This document shows, piece after piece, positions 26,466-34,549 of a stretch of DNA of 64,000 nucleotides (the stretch's first letter is position 1; each line of letters starts with the position of its first letter). This DNA comes from Catenulispora rubra (lineage in GTDB: Bacteria > Actinomycetota > Actinomycetes > Streptomycetales > Catenulisporaceae). The DNA lies in NCBI RefSeq assembly GCF_015356825.1, contig NZ_JAACYW010000014.1:17728-81727 (forward strand), given 5' to 3'. A model generated the notes under the pieces. It was not told where the DNA came from, did not search any database, and saw only the letters and a list, made by a program, of their open reading frames with translations. The translations under genes were made by a program, and so were the position numbers.

Positions 26466-27641
26466 TCAGCCCTCCGGCAGCGGCTGCGGCGCCGGCACGC
26501 CGGCGTAATGCGCCGCGGGCCGGATGATCTTCGAGTCCTGCGCCTGTTCGAGGATGTTCGCGCACCAGCCGATGACGCGGGAGGTGGCGAACGTCGGAGT
26601 GAACATGTCGCGGGGGACGCCGGAGAGCTCCATCACCACGCCGGCGTAGAACTCGACGTTGGTGTAGAGCTGGCGGCCCGGCTTGAGTTCGGCGAGGGCC
26701 TTGATCACGTGCTCCTCGACGGCCACGGCGAAGTCCACCAGGGGGCCGCCGAGGCGCTGGGCGACGCCGCGGAGCATGATCGAGCGCGGGTCGTCCGTGC
26801 GGTAGACCGGATGGCCGAAGCCCATGATGCGGGCGCCAGCCTCCACCTGCTGGCGGACCCAGTCCTCGGCCTTGTCGGGGGTGCCGATCTCGTCCAGGGT
26901 GTCCAGGGCTCGCGAGGGGGCGCCGCCGTGCAGCGGGCCGGACAGCGAGCCCAGCGCGCCGGTCACGGCCGCGGCCAGGTCGGCGCCGGTGGAGGCGATG
27001 ACGCGGGCGGTGAAGGTGGAGTTGTTGAAGCCGTGGTCCACGGTCGAGATCAGGTACTGCTCGATCGCGCGGGCCTGCTCGGGGGTGGGCTCGGTGCCGT
27101 TGAGCATGTAGAGGTAGTTCGCCGCGTACGACAGGTCGTCGCGCGGCTCCACCATCTCCAGGCCCTTGCCGAGCCGGTGGATCGCGGTCAGGACCGTCGG
27201 GGCCAGGGCGCTGACGTACAGCGCGTCCGCCCGGCGGGTCTGCTCGTCGATGTCGTAGATCGGCCGCATGCCGCGCTGTCCGGCCAGCAGCGGGAGCGCC
27301 GCACGCAGGCCGTTCATCGGCTCGCCGTGCACCGCCTCGGCGATGGCCGGCAGCAGTGCCTTGACCTTGTCCGGGACGTGGCGCAGCGGCGTGGTCTCGG
27401 CGATGAACGCCGCCCGCTGCCCCGCGTCGGGCAGATGCCCGTCGATCATCAGGACCCAGACGTCCTCCAGGGTCCGCTTCTCGGCCAGCTCCACCGCGTT
27501 GTACTGGCGGTAGTGGTAGAAGCCCTCCTCGCCGCGCACGTCGCCGACCTCGGTGTCGGTGACGATGACGCCGGCCAGACCGCGCGGAACCTCGACTGTG
27601 GTGACGCTCCGCGTGGGGCGAGGCTGCTCGGATTCGAGCAT
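26466..27641 (-). CDS. Citrate synthase family protein
   Basis: This 391-residue protein, preceded by GGAGGCACGACG before ATG 27641, has citrate synthase motifs: LHGGAPSRALDTL (His binding oxaloacetate), GFGHPVYRTDDPRS (second His) and VEFYAGVVMELSGVPRDMF with the catalytic Asp-equivalent region. It condenses acetyl-CoA (or propionyl-CoA in 2-methylcitrate synthases) with oxaloacetate. It is of the shorter actinobacterial type (CitA2-like) rather than the hexameric 430-residue GltA. It stands alone; a degenerate CTTCAG/CCTCAG repeat region lies past its stop. Confidence 0.88.
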   Translation of the reverse strand: MLESEQPRPTRSVTTVEVPRGLAGVIVTDTEVGDVRGEEGFYHYRQYNAVELAEKRTLEDVWVLMIDGHLPDAGQRAAFIAETTPLRHVPDKVKALLPAIAEAVHGEPMNGLRAALPLLAGQRGMRPIYDIDEQTRRADALYVSALAPTVLTAIHRLGKGLEMVEPRDDLSYAANYLYMLNGTEPTPEQARAIEQYLISTVDHGFNNSTFTARVIASTGADLAAAVTGALGSLSGPLHGGAPSRALDTLDEIGTPDKAEDWVRQQVEAGARIMGFGHPVYRTDDPRSIMLRGVAQRLGGPLVDFAVAVEEHVIKALAELKPGRQLYTNVEFYAGVVMELSGVPRDMFTPTFATSRVIGWCANILEQAQDSKIIRPAAHYAGVPAPQPLPEG

Positions 27642-27755
27642 CGTCGTGCCTCCTTGTGTGATTGTGTCGTCACCCCGATCTTGTGCGATCCGCGCGATGC
27701 CCGTCAATCGGCGCCATTGGTGATATGTGATGATCATGGGGTGTACGCTGGCACT

Positions 27756-28754
27756 GTGACGGATGTGATCTCCCTCACCGGACTGGTGAAGACCTTCGGG
27801 CGGGGGTCGGCGGCCACCCGCGCGCTGGATGGTCTGGACCTGTCCGTGGCCCCCGGCGAGGTCCACGCCCTGCTCGGACCGAACGGCGCCGGCAAGTCCA
27901 CCACCCTCAGGATCCTGTTGAGCCTGCTCCGCCCGGACGCCGGCGAGGTCCGCTTGTTCGGCCGCGACGCCCGCCGCGACGCCGTGGCCCTGCACCGCCG
28001 TCTGGCCTACGTCCCCGGCGATGTCGCGCTCTGGCCGGACCTGTCCGGCGGCCAGGTCCTGGCGATGCTCGCCAAGCTGCGCGGCCGCACGATCGACGCC
28101 GACCGCGCCGCCAAGCGCATGGCCGAGCTGCTGGAGCGCTTCGACCTCGACCCCGGTAAGAAAGGGCGCGCCTACAGCAAGGGCAACCGGCAGAAGGTGA
28201 TGCTGGTCGCGGCCTTCGCGTCCGAGGCGGAGCTGCTCGTTCTGGACGAGCCGACCACAGGCCTGGACCCGCTGATGGAGGCTGAGTTCCGCGCCTGCCT
28301 GAGGCAGGAGAAGGCGCGCGGGCGCACGGTCCTGCTGTCCAGCCACATCCTGTCGGAGGTCGAAGAGGTCTGCGACCGGGTCAGCATCGTGCGCCGCGGC
28401 CGGGTCGCGGAGTCCGGGACGCTGGCCGAGCTGCGGCACCTGACGCGCACGCTGGTCAGCGCGGAGCTCCAGCGGCTGCCGGAGGGGTTCGAGGACTTCG
28501 CAGGCTTCGACGGTCCGCACCAGGTGCAGGTGACGGAGCTGGGAGCCGCCGCCGGCGGGGGAGTGCGGGTGGAGTGCTCGGTCGACACCGAGCACCTGTC
28601 GGCGCTGATGGTGCTGCTCGGGACGCAGGGGGTCCGGTCGATGACGAGCCGGCCGCCGACGCTGGAGGAGCTGTTCCTGCGGCACTACGCGGATCCGGGG
28701 CGGGGGCTGGCTGAAGACGATGCTGCGCGGGAGAGCGAGACGACGGCGGCCTGA
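27756..28754 (+). CDS. ABC transporter ATP-binding protein without an adjacent permease
   Basis: This 332-residue ATPase has Walker A GPNGAGKST, an atypical signature YSKGNRQKV in place of LSGGQ, Walker B LLVLDEPTTGLDP and switch SSHIL. GTG 27756 begins MTDVISLTGLVKTFG; GTG 27741 is also in frame. The long reading frame upstream is antisense to the citrate synthase gene. ABC-2 ATPases are normally followed by a permease, but here the gene meets the convergent histidine kinase gene after 18 bp, so its membrane partner must be elsewhere. Confidence 0.85.
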   Translation: MTDVISLTGLVKTFGRGSAATRALDGLDLSVAPGEVHALLGPNGAGKSTTLRILLSLLRPDAGEVRLFGRDARRDAVALHRRLAYVPGDVALWPDLSGGQVLAMLAKLRGRTIDADRAAKRMAELLERFDLDPGKKGRAYSKGNRQKVMLVAAFASEAELLVLDEPTTGLDPLMEAEFRACLRQEKARGRTVLLSSHILSEVEEVCDRVSIVRRGRVAESGTLAELRHLTRTLVSAELQRLPEGFEDFAGFDGPHQVQVTELGAAAGGGVRVECSVDTEHLSALMVLLGTQGVRSMTSRPPTLEELFLRHYADPGRGLAEDDAARESETTAA

Positions 28755-28782
28755 TGCACTCGGAGATCTGATTCACTCGGAC
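28752..28782. repeat. 17-bp-period duplication covering two convergent stop codons
   Basis: TGATGCACTCGGAG (28752-28765) and TGATTCACTCGGAC (28769-28782) differ at two positions. The first copy begins with the ABC ATPase TGA; the second holds the histidine kinase stop (28773-28775, minus strand). Confidence 0.75.
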
Positions 28783-30275
28783 AACCGCTGCCGCTCCAGC
28801 GGCAATACGAGCTCGAACACTGTCCGCCCGGGCTCGGACGCCACCCCGACCCGCCCGCCGTGCGCCTCCGCGACCGCCCGCGTGATCGCCAGCCCCAGCC
28901 CGGTGCTCCCCGATGCCCGCGAGCGCGCCGGGTCGCCGCGGGTGAACCGGTCGAAGACCCGGTCGGCGAGATCCGGGGCCAGTCCCGGTCCGGTGTCCTC
29001 GACCGTCAGGCGGACCCGGCCGGCGTGGACTGTGATCCCGACCGTGACCCGGGTTCCGGCCGGGGTGTGCACGCGCGCGTTGGTCACGAGGTTCGCCACC
29101 GCCTGTGCCAGCCGGTGCTGGTCGCCGGAGACCGTCACCGGGTCGGTCGGCAGGTCCAGGCGCCATTCGTGACGCGTCGGGGTCACGCCGCCGAGCACCG
29201 TCGAGGCGCCGTCACCGTCCCCGTCGGCCTCATGGTCGGCGGCCTGAGCGTCGTCCACCGCGTCCAGCACCAGCAGCGTCAGGTCCACCTCCTTCGACTC
29301 CAGCGGCCGGCCGGCGTCCAGCCGCGCGAGCAGCAACAGGTCGTCGACGATCGTCCCCATCCGCCGGGACTCGGCCTCGATCCGCGTCAGCCCGTGCCGC
29401 GCGTCGGCGGGCAGCTCCCCGCCGCGCCGCAGCACCAGCTCGGCGTGGCCGCGGACGGCGGCCAGCGGGGTGCGCAGTTCGTGGCCGGCGTCGGCGGCGA
29501 AGTCGCGCAGCCGGCGCTCGACGGACTGCCGGCGGGCCAGCGCGTCCTCGACGTGGCCGAGCATCCGGTTCAGGGAGGCGCCGACCCTGCCGACCTCGTC
29601 GTTGCGATCCGCGTCCGGGACCCGGACGTCCAGCGCCACCTCGCCGCTGGCCAGTGACAGGGTGCTGACCCGCTCGGCGGTGCGCGTCACGCGCTCCAGC
29701 GGCCGCAGCGCCAGCCGGACCCACGCCGCGCCGCCGATCGCGGCCACCACCACCGCGCCGCCGAACAGCGCGATCTCGGCCGTGGCCAGCTCCCGGACCG
29801 TGCTGGAGACCTGGGACAGCGGCAGGCCGGTGACCAGGACGTCGCCGTCGGCGCCGGCCACCGCGCGCATGCGGTAGGCCTTGAGCGACGACAGCCGGAC
29901 GCTGTGCGCGGAGCCGTCGGTCGGCAGGGCCAGCAGGCCCCGGGAATCGGCGGCCGTCAGGCGGATCTGCCGGGTGTTGTCGCCGGTCGCGCTGGTCCCG
30001 TCGACCACGCCGGCCTGCGTCACCACGCTGTTCAGCGCGCGGGCCCCGAACGTGCCCTGCGCCTGCCCGCGGGTGTCGGCCGCGGCGAGTTCGTGCTCCA
30101 GGCTCTGCGCGTAGCGCGGCCCGACCGCCGACAACTGCTGGTCCAGCCGCGACACGAGGAACCCGCGCAGCAGGGCCGTGGTGCCCACGCCGACGCCGGC
30201 GAAGATCGCCGCCAGCAGCACCACCAGCCCGAGCGTCAGCTGCCCGCGCAGCGTCCGTGGCCGGAGCCGGATCAT
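28773..30275 (-). CDS. Sensor histidine kinase (EnvZ/OmpR-type)
   Basis: This 500-residue kinase has an N-terminal membrane helix (LTLGLVVLLAAIFAGVGVG), an extracytoplasmic sensor region (about 40-165), a second helix (AEIALFGGAVVVAAIGGAAW), HAMP (about 190-245), a HisKA domain with H-box DAGHELRTPLA, and HATPase_c with N-box LVTNARVH, DTGPGL and the G2 loop STGLGLAI. It phosphorylates the response regulator encoded just upstream. There is an acidic insert (DHEADGDGDGAS) within the ATP domain. The cluster context suggests that it senses redox or iron status for the divergent flavoprotein genes; that is an inference. Confidence 0.9.
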   Translation of the reverse strand: MIRLRPRTLRGQLTLGLVVLLAAIFAGVGVGTTALLRGFLVSRLDQQLSAVGPRYAQSLEHELAAADTRGQAQGTFGARALNSVVTQAGVVDGTSATGDNTRQIRLTAADSRGLLALPTDGSAHSVRLSSLKAYRMRAVAGADGDVLVTGLPLSQVSSTVRELATAEIALFGGAVVVAAIGGAAWVRLALRPLERVTRTAERVSTLSLASGEVALDVRVPDADRNDEVGRVGASLNRMLGHVEDALARRQSVERRLRDFAADAGHELRTPLAAVRGHAELVLRRGGELPADARHGLTRIEAESRRMGTIVDDLLLLARLDAGRPLESKEVDLTLLVLDAVDDAQAADHEADGDGDGASTVLGGVTPTRHEWRLDLPTDPVTVSGDQHRLAQAVANLVTNARVHTPAGTRVTVGITVHAGRVRLTVEDTGPGLAPDLADRVFDRFTRGDPARSRASGSTGLGLAITRAVAEAHGGRVGVASEPGRTVFELVLPLERQRLSE

Positions 30276-30279
30276 TGTT

Positions 30280-30311
30280 TGATCAAGGTCATGGAGCGGC
30301 GGCCTTGATCA
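30280..30311. promoter_or_regulatory. Inverted repeat at the response regulator / kinase junction
   Basis: TGATCAAGG (30280-30288) and CCTTGATCA (30303-30311) form a 9-bp perfect stem around 14 bases that include the response regulator stop codon. In the mRNA it would fold just ahead of the kinase start and could reduce kinase translation relative to the regulator. Confidence 0.5.
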
Positions 30312-31023
30312 CGTAGCCCGCGCCGCGCACCGTGTGGATCATCGCCGGGCGGCCGGCGTCGACCTTCTTGCGCAGGTAGCTGATGTAGAGCTCCACGACG
30401 TGGGCCTGCCCGCCGTAGTCGTAGGACCACACCTCGGACAGGATCTGCGACTTGCTCAGCACCTGGCGGGGGTGCCGCATCAGGAACCACAGCAGCGCGA
30501 ACTCCTTCGGGCTCAGCTCGATCGGCTCGCCGCCCCGGGTCACCTCCCGCGCGGCCTCGTCCAGCACCAGGTCGCCGACCACCAGGCAGTCCGGGCCCGC
30601 CACCCGGCCGGCCCGCCCGCGCGCGCTGCGCCGCACCAGGCTGCGCAGCCGCACCACGACCTCGTCCAGGCTGAACGGCTTGGCCACGTAGTCGTCGCCG
30701 CCGGCCGCGATCCCGGCGATCCGGTCCTCCACCGCGTCGCGCGCCGTGAGGAACAGTACCCGGACCTCCGGACGGGAGGTGTGGATCCGCCGCATGACCT
30801 CCATGCCGTCCATGTCCGGCAGCATCATGTCCAGCACCACGGCGTCCGGCTGGTAGGTGGCCGCGGCCGAGACCGCCTCGCGGCCGTCGTGCGCGCCGAC
30901 GGCGTCCCAGCCCTCGTGCCGCAGCGCGCCGCAGACCACCTCCACCAGGTCCGGCTCGTCGTCGACGACCAGGAAGCGCCAGGGTTCGGTCTGGTTCGCG
31001 ATGTTCGCAAGCATGGCGGTCAT
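30289..31023 (-). CDS. Response regulator (OmpR/PhoB family)
   Basis: This 244-residue protein has a receiver domain (about 15-130: VVDDEPDLVEVV, phospho-Asp in VVLDMMLPDMDG, LTARDA, KPFSLDE) and an OmpR-type winged helix (about 150-240: ELSPKEFALLWFLMRHPRQV, VRGAGYVIK). It acts with the kinase that follows after 13 bp. ATG 31023 is chosen; ATG 31014 is also possible and neither has a clear ribosome site. It is divergent from the flavohaem/FMN/ApbE genes and likely controls them. Confidence 0.9.
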   Translation of the reverse strand: MTAMLANIANQTEPWRFLVVDDEPDLVEVVCGALRHEGWDAVGAHDGREAVSAAATYQPDAVVLDMMLPDMDGMEVMRRIHTSRPEVRVLFLTARDAVEDRIAGIAAGGDDYVAKPFSLDEVVVRLRSLVRRSARGRAGRVAGPDCLVVGDLVLDEAAREVTRGGEPIELSPKEFALLWFLMRHPRQVLSKSQILSEVWSYDYGGQAHVVELYISYLRKKVDAGRPAMIHTVRGAGYVIKAAAP

Positions 31024-31042
31024 CGTCCACAGCGAGCGTGAA

Positions 31043-31061
31043 GATTGGCTAAGGATTGACC
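31043..31061. promoter_or_regulatory. Candidate OmpR-type direct-repeat site
   Basis: GATTGGCT (31043-31050) and GATTGACC (31054-31061) are near-identical and spaced 11 bp apart, one helical turn, as in tandem OmpR/PhoB sites. They lie in the divergent gap between the regulator and the ferric-reductase-like gene. Confidence 0.4.
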
Positions 31062-31116
31062 TGAAACGGACGCCGTTCTGAGGAAACTCAAAGGTAGTGC
31101 TGTTTACCTCGGTCCC

Positions 31117-32469
31117 ATGAGCACGACCGCACTGCCCCGCGACACCGCGCCGCCCGGCGCGAAAACGTCGCCGGAGACCGTCCCGCGGCTGGCCCTGGCG
31201 CTGATGGCGGCCGGCGCCGCGGCGGTGCTGGCCGCCTGGTGGCACGCCACCCCCAACGTCGTGGGCGCCGCCGGCTGGCTGGACGGCGCGGGCCGCATCA
31301 CCGGTCTGCTGGCCGGCTACACGGCCCCGGTCCTGCTGCTGCTCATGGCTCGGATCCCGGTCCTGGAGCACCGCGTGGGCAGCGACCGGCTGGCGCGCTG
31401 GCACGCGCTGTGCGGGCGTTACATGGTCTTCCTGGTCAGTGCGCACGTCGTCACCATCATCTGGGGCTACGCGCTGACCGACGGCAAGGGAGTCGTCGCC
31501 GAGGGTGTGGACATCGTCTTCCACTACCCGGAGATGATCAAGGGCTCGCTGGGCACGCTGCTGCTGTTCGGGACCGGCATCGTCTCTGCGCGGGTGGCGC
31601 GACGCAGGCTCCGCTACGAGACGTGGTACTACCTGCACCTGGCGACGTACCTGGCGATCGCGCTGGCGTTCAGCCATCAGATCGTCAACGGCGCCGACCT
31701 GTCGGTGCAGCCGGAGCAGACGCTGTGGAGCGCGTACTACGTGCTGGCGGCGTTGACGCTCGGCTGGTACCGGCTGTGGATGCCGTACGTGCGGGACCGG
31801 CGGCACAAGCTGCGGGTGCACTCGGTCGTGCCGGAGGGCCCGGGGGTGTACTCGGTCATCCTCAAGGGTGAGCGGCTGGACGACCTGAACGCCCGGCCCG
31901 GGCAGTTCTTCCGGCTCCAGTTCCAGACCCGGAGCCTGCGGTGGGTGGCGAACCCGTACTCGCTGTCGGCCGCGCCGCACCCGAACTACCTGCGGTTCAC
32001 GATCAAGAACCTCGGCGACCACAGCGCGGCGGTGGCGCGGCTGCGGCCGGGGACGCGGGTGCGCGCCGAGGGGCCGTACGGCGCCTTCACGGAGGACAAG
32101 GCGCGCTCGCCGCAGGTGCTGCTGATCGCGGCCGGGGTCGGGATCACGCCGATCCGGGCGTTGTTCGAGACGCTGCCGGGGCGGCTGACCCTGTTGTACC
32201 GGGCGGGCAGTGATCGCGAGATCATCTTCCGCAACGAACTGGAGGATATCGCCCGCAGCCGAGGCGCCCGGCTGGTGTACTTGGTCGGCAGCCGACGGCG
32301 GCACGGCAAGACGCTCACCCCGCGCGGGTTGATGAATCTGGTGCCGGATCTGAAGGCGCACGACGTGTACCTGTGCGGGCCGGAGCCGATGCAGCAGGCG
32401 GTGATCGCCGCGCTGCGGGGGGCCGGGGTGCCCAACTCCCATATCCACCACGAGTCGTTCGAGTTCTAG
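31117..32469 (+). CDS. Ferric-reductase-like transmembrane flavohaem oxidoreductase
   Basis: This 450-residue protein has an N-terminal six-helix ferric reductase domain (about 20-225) with haem-ligand candidates His in RWHALCGRYMVFLVSAHVV and in YYLHLATY/FSHQI. A C-terminal FNR-type module follows (about 235-450): FAD motifs RPGQFFRLQF and NPYSLSAAP, NAD(P) motifs GVGITPIRAL and CGPEPM. It would take electrons from cytoplasmic NAD(P)H across the membrane to an outer acceptor. It heads the operon with the FMN-binding protein (12 bp later) and ApbE. Confidence 0.9.
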   Translation: MSTTALPRDTAPPGAKTSPETVPRLALALMAAGAAAVLAAWWHATPNVVGAAGWLDGAGRITGLLAGYTAPVLLLLMARIPVLEHRVGSDRLARWHALCGRYMVFLVSAHVVTIIWGYALTDGKGVVAEGVDIVFHYPEMIKGSLGTLLLFGTGIVSARVARRRLRYETWYYLHLATYLAIALAFSHQIVNGADLSVQPEQTLWSAYYVLAALTLGWYRLWMPYVRDRRHKLRVHSVVPEGPGVYSVILKGERLDDLNARPGQFFRLQFQTRSLRWVANPYSLSAAPHPNYLRFTIKNLGDHSAAVARLRPGTRVRAEGPYGAFTEDKARSPQVLLIAAGVGITPIRALFETLPGRLTLLYRAGSDREIIFRNELEDIARSRGARLVYLVGSRRRHGKTLTPRGLMNLVPDLKAHDVYLCGPEPMQQAVIAALRGAGVPNSHIHHESFEF

Positions 32470-32481
32470 AGAGGCTGTTCC

Positions 32482-33081
32482 ATGCGACGCGCGATCGTCA
32501 CCGGCACCGCGACCGTTTCGGGGGTCGTGCTGCTGCTCGGTCTGAAGCCGCACAGCAACACGCCGCTTGCTGCCAAGGGTGCCGCCAACAACTTCACGAT
32601 CACCCAGTCGGGCGGTGTCTCGGGCGGTTCCCAGCCGAGTTCGGGGTCGAGTTCTTCAAGTTCTTCAAGTTCTTCGGGGTCTTCCGGCTCGTCTGGCTCG
32701 TCGGGTTCCTCGGGTTCCGGCTCCACTTCGCAGCCCGGGTCGGCGCCGAGTTCGTCCGAGCCGAAGTCGGGGACGTCGTCGAGCTCTGCGGCCCCGGCGA
32801 CTACGACCAAGACGATCACCGGTAACGCCGCCAACACCCGCTACGGGCCGGTGCAGCTGGCCGTCACCTTCAGCGGCAAGAAGATCACGCAGATCCAAGT
32901 GCTCCAGTACCCCACCGAGACCGGCCGTGACCAGGAGATCAACAGCTACGCGATACCTCAGCTGAACAAGCAGGCGATGACCGCGCAGAGTGCGAGCATC
33001 GACGGCGTCTCGGGCGCGACGTACACCAGTGAGGGGTACCAGCAGTCGCTGCAGAGCGCGATCGACAAGGCGGGCGCGTGA
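32482..33081 (+). CDS. Exported FMN-binding domain protein with Ser-rich linker
   Basis: This 199-residue protein has an N-terminal signal/anchor (VTGTATVSGVVLLLG), a Ser/Gly-rich linker (about 45-100) written by AGTTCTTCA-type DNA repeats, and a C-terminal FMN_bind domain (about 110-199) ending in DGVSGATYTS. In this family FMN is attached covalently to the Thr of the SGAT motif by ApbE, whose gene follows with an overlap. It is probably an outward-facing electron carrier receiving electrons from the upstream flavohaem protein. Start ATG 32482 follows GAGAGG. Confidence 0.88.
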   Translation: MRRAIVTGTATVSGVVLLLGLKPHSNTPLAAKGAANNFTITQSGGVSGGSQPSSGSSSSSSSSSSGSSGSSGSSGSSGSGSTSQPGSAPSSSEPKSGTSSSSAAPATTTKTITGNAANTRYGPVQLAVTFSGKKITQIQVLQYPTETGRDQEINSYAIPQLNKQAMTAQSASIDGVSGATYTSEGYQQSLQSAIDKAGA

Positions 33082-33818
33082 CCGACGGGAAGGTCAGATA
33101 CGTCGAGCCGGTGATGGGCACCGTGTTCTCGATCGTGGCCGACGTCGGCGACGGCATCCCGGCTGCGGTGGACCGCCTGCATGTGATCGACGCGAAGTTC
33201 TCCACGTACCGCGAGGACAGCGCGATCAGCCGCATGGCCCGCGGCGAGGCGATCGAGCGCGATCCGGAGATCGCCGAGGTCCTGCGCCGCTGCGCCGAGG
33301 TCGAGGCCGACACCGCCGGGGCCTTCAGCGCGTACCCGGCGGGCCGCCTGGACCCCAGCGGCTGGGTGAAGGGCTGGGCCATCGAGGAGGTGGACCGCCT
33401 GCTGACCGCCGCCGGCTCCCGCAACCACCTGATCGTCGGCGGCGGCGACGTCCAGGCCCGCGGCGAGGCCGACCTCGGCCGGCCCTGGACCGTCGGCATC
33501 GCCGACCCCCGCCACCCCGAGCGCTACGCGGCGCTGGTGTCGGGCCGCGACTTCGCGGTCGCGACCTCCGGCACCTCCGAGCGCGGCGCGCACATCATCG
33601 ACCCGGCGACCGCGCGGCCCGCGACCGGCTTCCTGGCGGTGACGCTGATCGGGGCGCGGATCGCGCACGCGGACGCTTACGCGACGGCGGTGTTCGCGAT
33701 GGGACCGGAGCGGGGGCTGGAGTGGGTCGAGGAGCGCGAGGGGTTCGAGGCATACGCGGTGCTGCCGGACGGGACGACGGTGGAGACGGCGGGGTTCGGG
33801 CGGTATCTGGCGGGGTGA
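33078..33818 (+). CDS. apbE: FAD:protein FMN transferase (ApbE)
   Basis: This 246-residue protein contains ApbE motifs: PVMGTVFSIV near the N-terminus, DPSGWVKGWAIEEV, GGGDVQARG (FAD/Mg binding) and HIIDPATARP. It moves FMN from FAD onto a Thr/Ser of flavin-carrier proteins. The GTG start overlaps the stop of the FMN-binding gene, which is its likely target. No signal peptide or lipobox is visible, unlike many ApbE proteins; the modification may happen before export, or this is a short cytoplasmic form common in actinobacteria. Confidence 0.9.
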   Translation: MTDGKVRYVEPVMGTVFSIVADVGDGIPAAVDRLHVIDAKFSTYREDSAISRMARGEAIERDPEIAEVLRRCAEVEADTAGAFSAYPAGRLDPSGWVKGWAIEEVDRLLTAAGSRNHLIVGGGDVQARGEADLGRPWTVGIADPRHPERYAALVSGRDFAVATSGTSERGAHIIDPATARPATGFLAVTLIGARIAHADAYATAVFAMGPERGLEWVEEREGFEAYAVLPDGTTVETAGFGRYLAG

Positions 33819-33871
33819 GTGGGGGCGGAAAGCCGGGTGCGGCGATGCCGCGCGATGTCCGGCTGCCGGCC

Positions 33872-34393
33872 TCAGCCGGCCCGCAGATCTTCGGCGGTAA
33901 GTAGAGACAGCAGCTGGATCCCTTGCCCGGCAAGCGCTTCGCCGCCGCCCTGCTGGCGGTCGATGACACACAGCGCCTCGCGCACGTCGGCGCCGAGCGT
34001 GCGCAGCTCCTCGGTGGACAGCGCGATCTGGCCGCCGGTGGTGACCACGTCCTCGACGATCAGGACGCGGCGGCCCGTGATGTCCGCGCCCTCGGCGAGG
34101 CGGCGCGTGCCGTAGGTCTTGGCCGTCTTGCGGACGAAGGCGCAGGGCAGGCCGGTGTGCCGGCCCAGCGCCGTGACCACCGGGATGCCGCCCATCTCGA
34201 GGCCGGCGAGGACCTGCGTGCCGTCCGGGACGAGCGGGGCCATGCGCTCGGCGATCTCGTCGAGCAGCACGGGGTCGGCCTCGAAGCGGTACTTGTCGAA
34301 GTACTCGGTGGCGGTGCGTCCGGAGCGGAGGGTGAACTCGCCGGTGAGGTGCGCGGCGGCGTGGATGCGGGCGGCCAGGTCTGAGTGCGTCAC
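33872..34393 (-). CDS. pyrE: Orotate phosphoribosyltransferase
   Basis: This 173-residue protein has the PRPP motif VLIVEDVVTTGGQI, the substrate loop segment RKTAKTYGTRRLAEGA and YFDKYRFEADP of PyrE. It converts orotate and PRPP to OMP in pyrimidine synthesis. It is monocistronic and not next to other pyr genes. Confidence 0.92.
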   Translation of the reverse strand: MTHSDLAARIHAAAHLTGEFTLRSGRTATEYFDKYRFEADPVLLDEIAERMAPLVPDGTQVLAGLEMGGIPVVTALGRHTGLPCAFVRKTAKTYGTRRLAEGADITGRRVLIVEDVVTTGGQIALSTEELRTLGADVREALCVIDRQQGGGEALAGQGIQLLSLLTAEDLRAG

Positions 34394-34423
34394 AGCCAGC
34401 CACTATCGCAGCCGCGTCTGACG

Positions 34424-34549
34424 AGTGCTGTGCCGAAGCGTTCGGCCACCTCATCCGGCGAGCGGCCGGCCTCGCCGAAGTGCTCGCGGCGACGTCATCC
34501 GATGAGTTCCGATGAGTGCCGGGCCTCGCCGAAATGCTTTGCGGCGGCC
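34424..34549. repeat. Decayed copies of the 3' end of the downstream kinase-like gene
   Basis: Read on the minus strand, the end of the 34550-35209 gene (GACGAGGTCGCCGAGCACTT, then CGGC) is followed by three degenerate copies of the same 40-50 bp, near 34530, 34490 and 34440. The last encodes DEVAERFGTALV-like residues, nearly the true C-terminus DEVAEHFGTALV. It is evidence of repeated tandem duplication at the stop codon. Confidence 0.65.

Noticed and set aside
26508..27755. Long open frame on the plus strand opposite citrate synthase, fused to the ABC ATPase frame
   Set aside because: It is the antisense of a clear citrate synthase gene; its translation is Arg/Gly-rich with no domain. The ATPase starts at GTG 27756 (or 27741).
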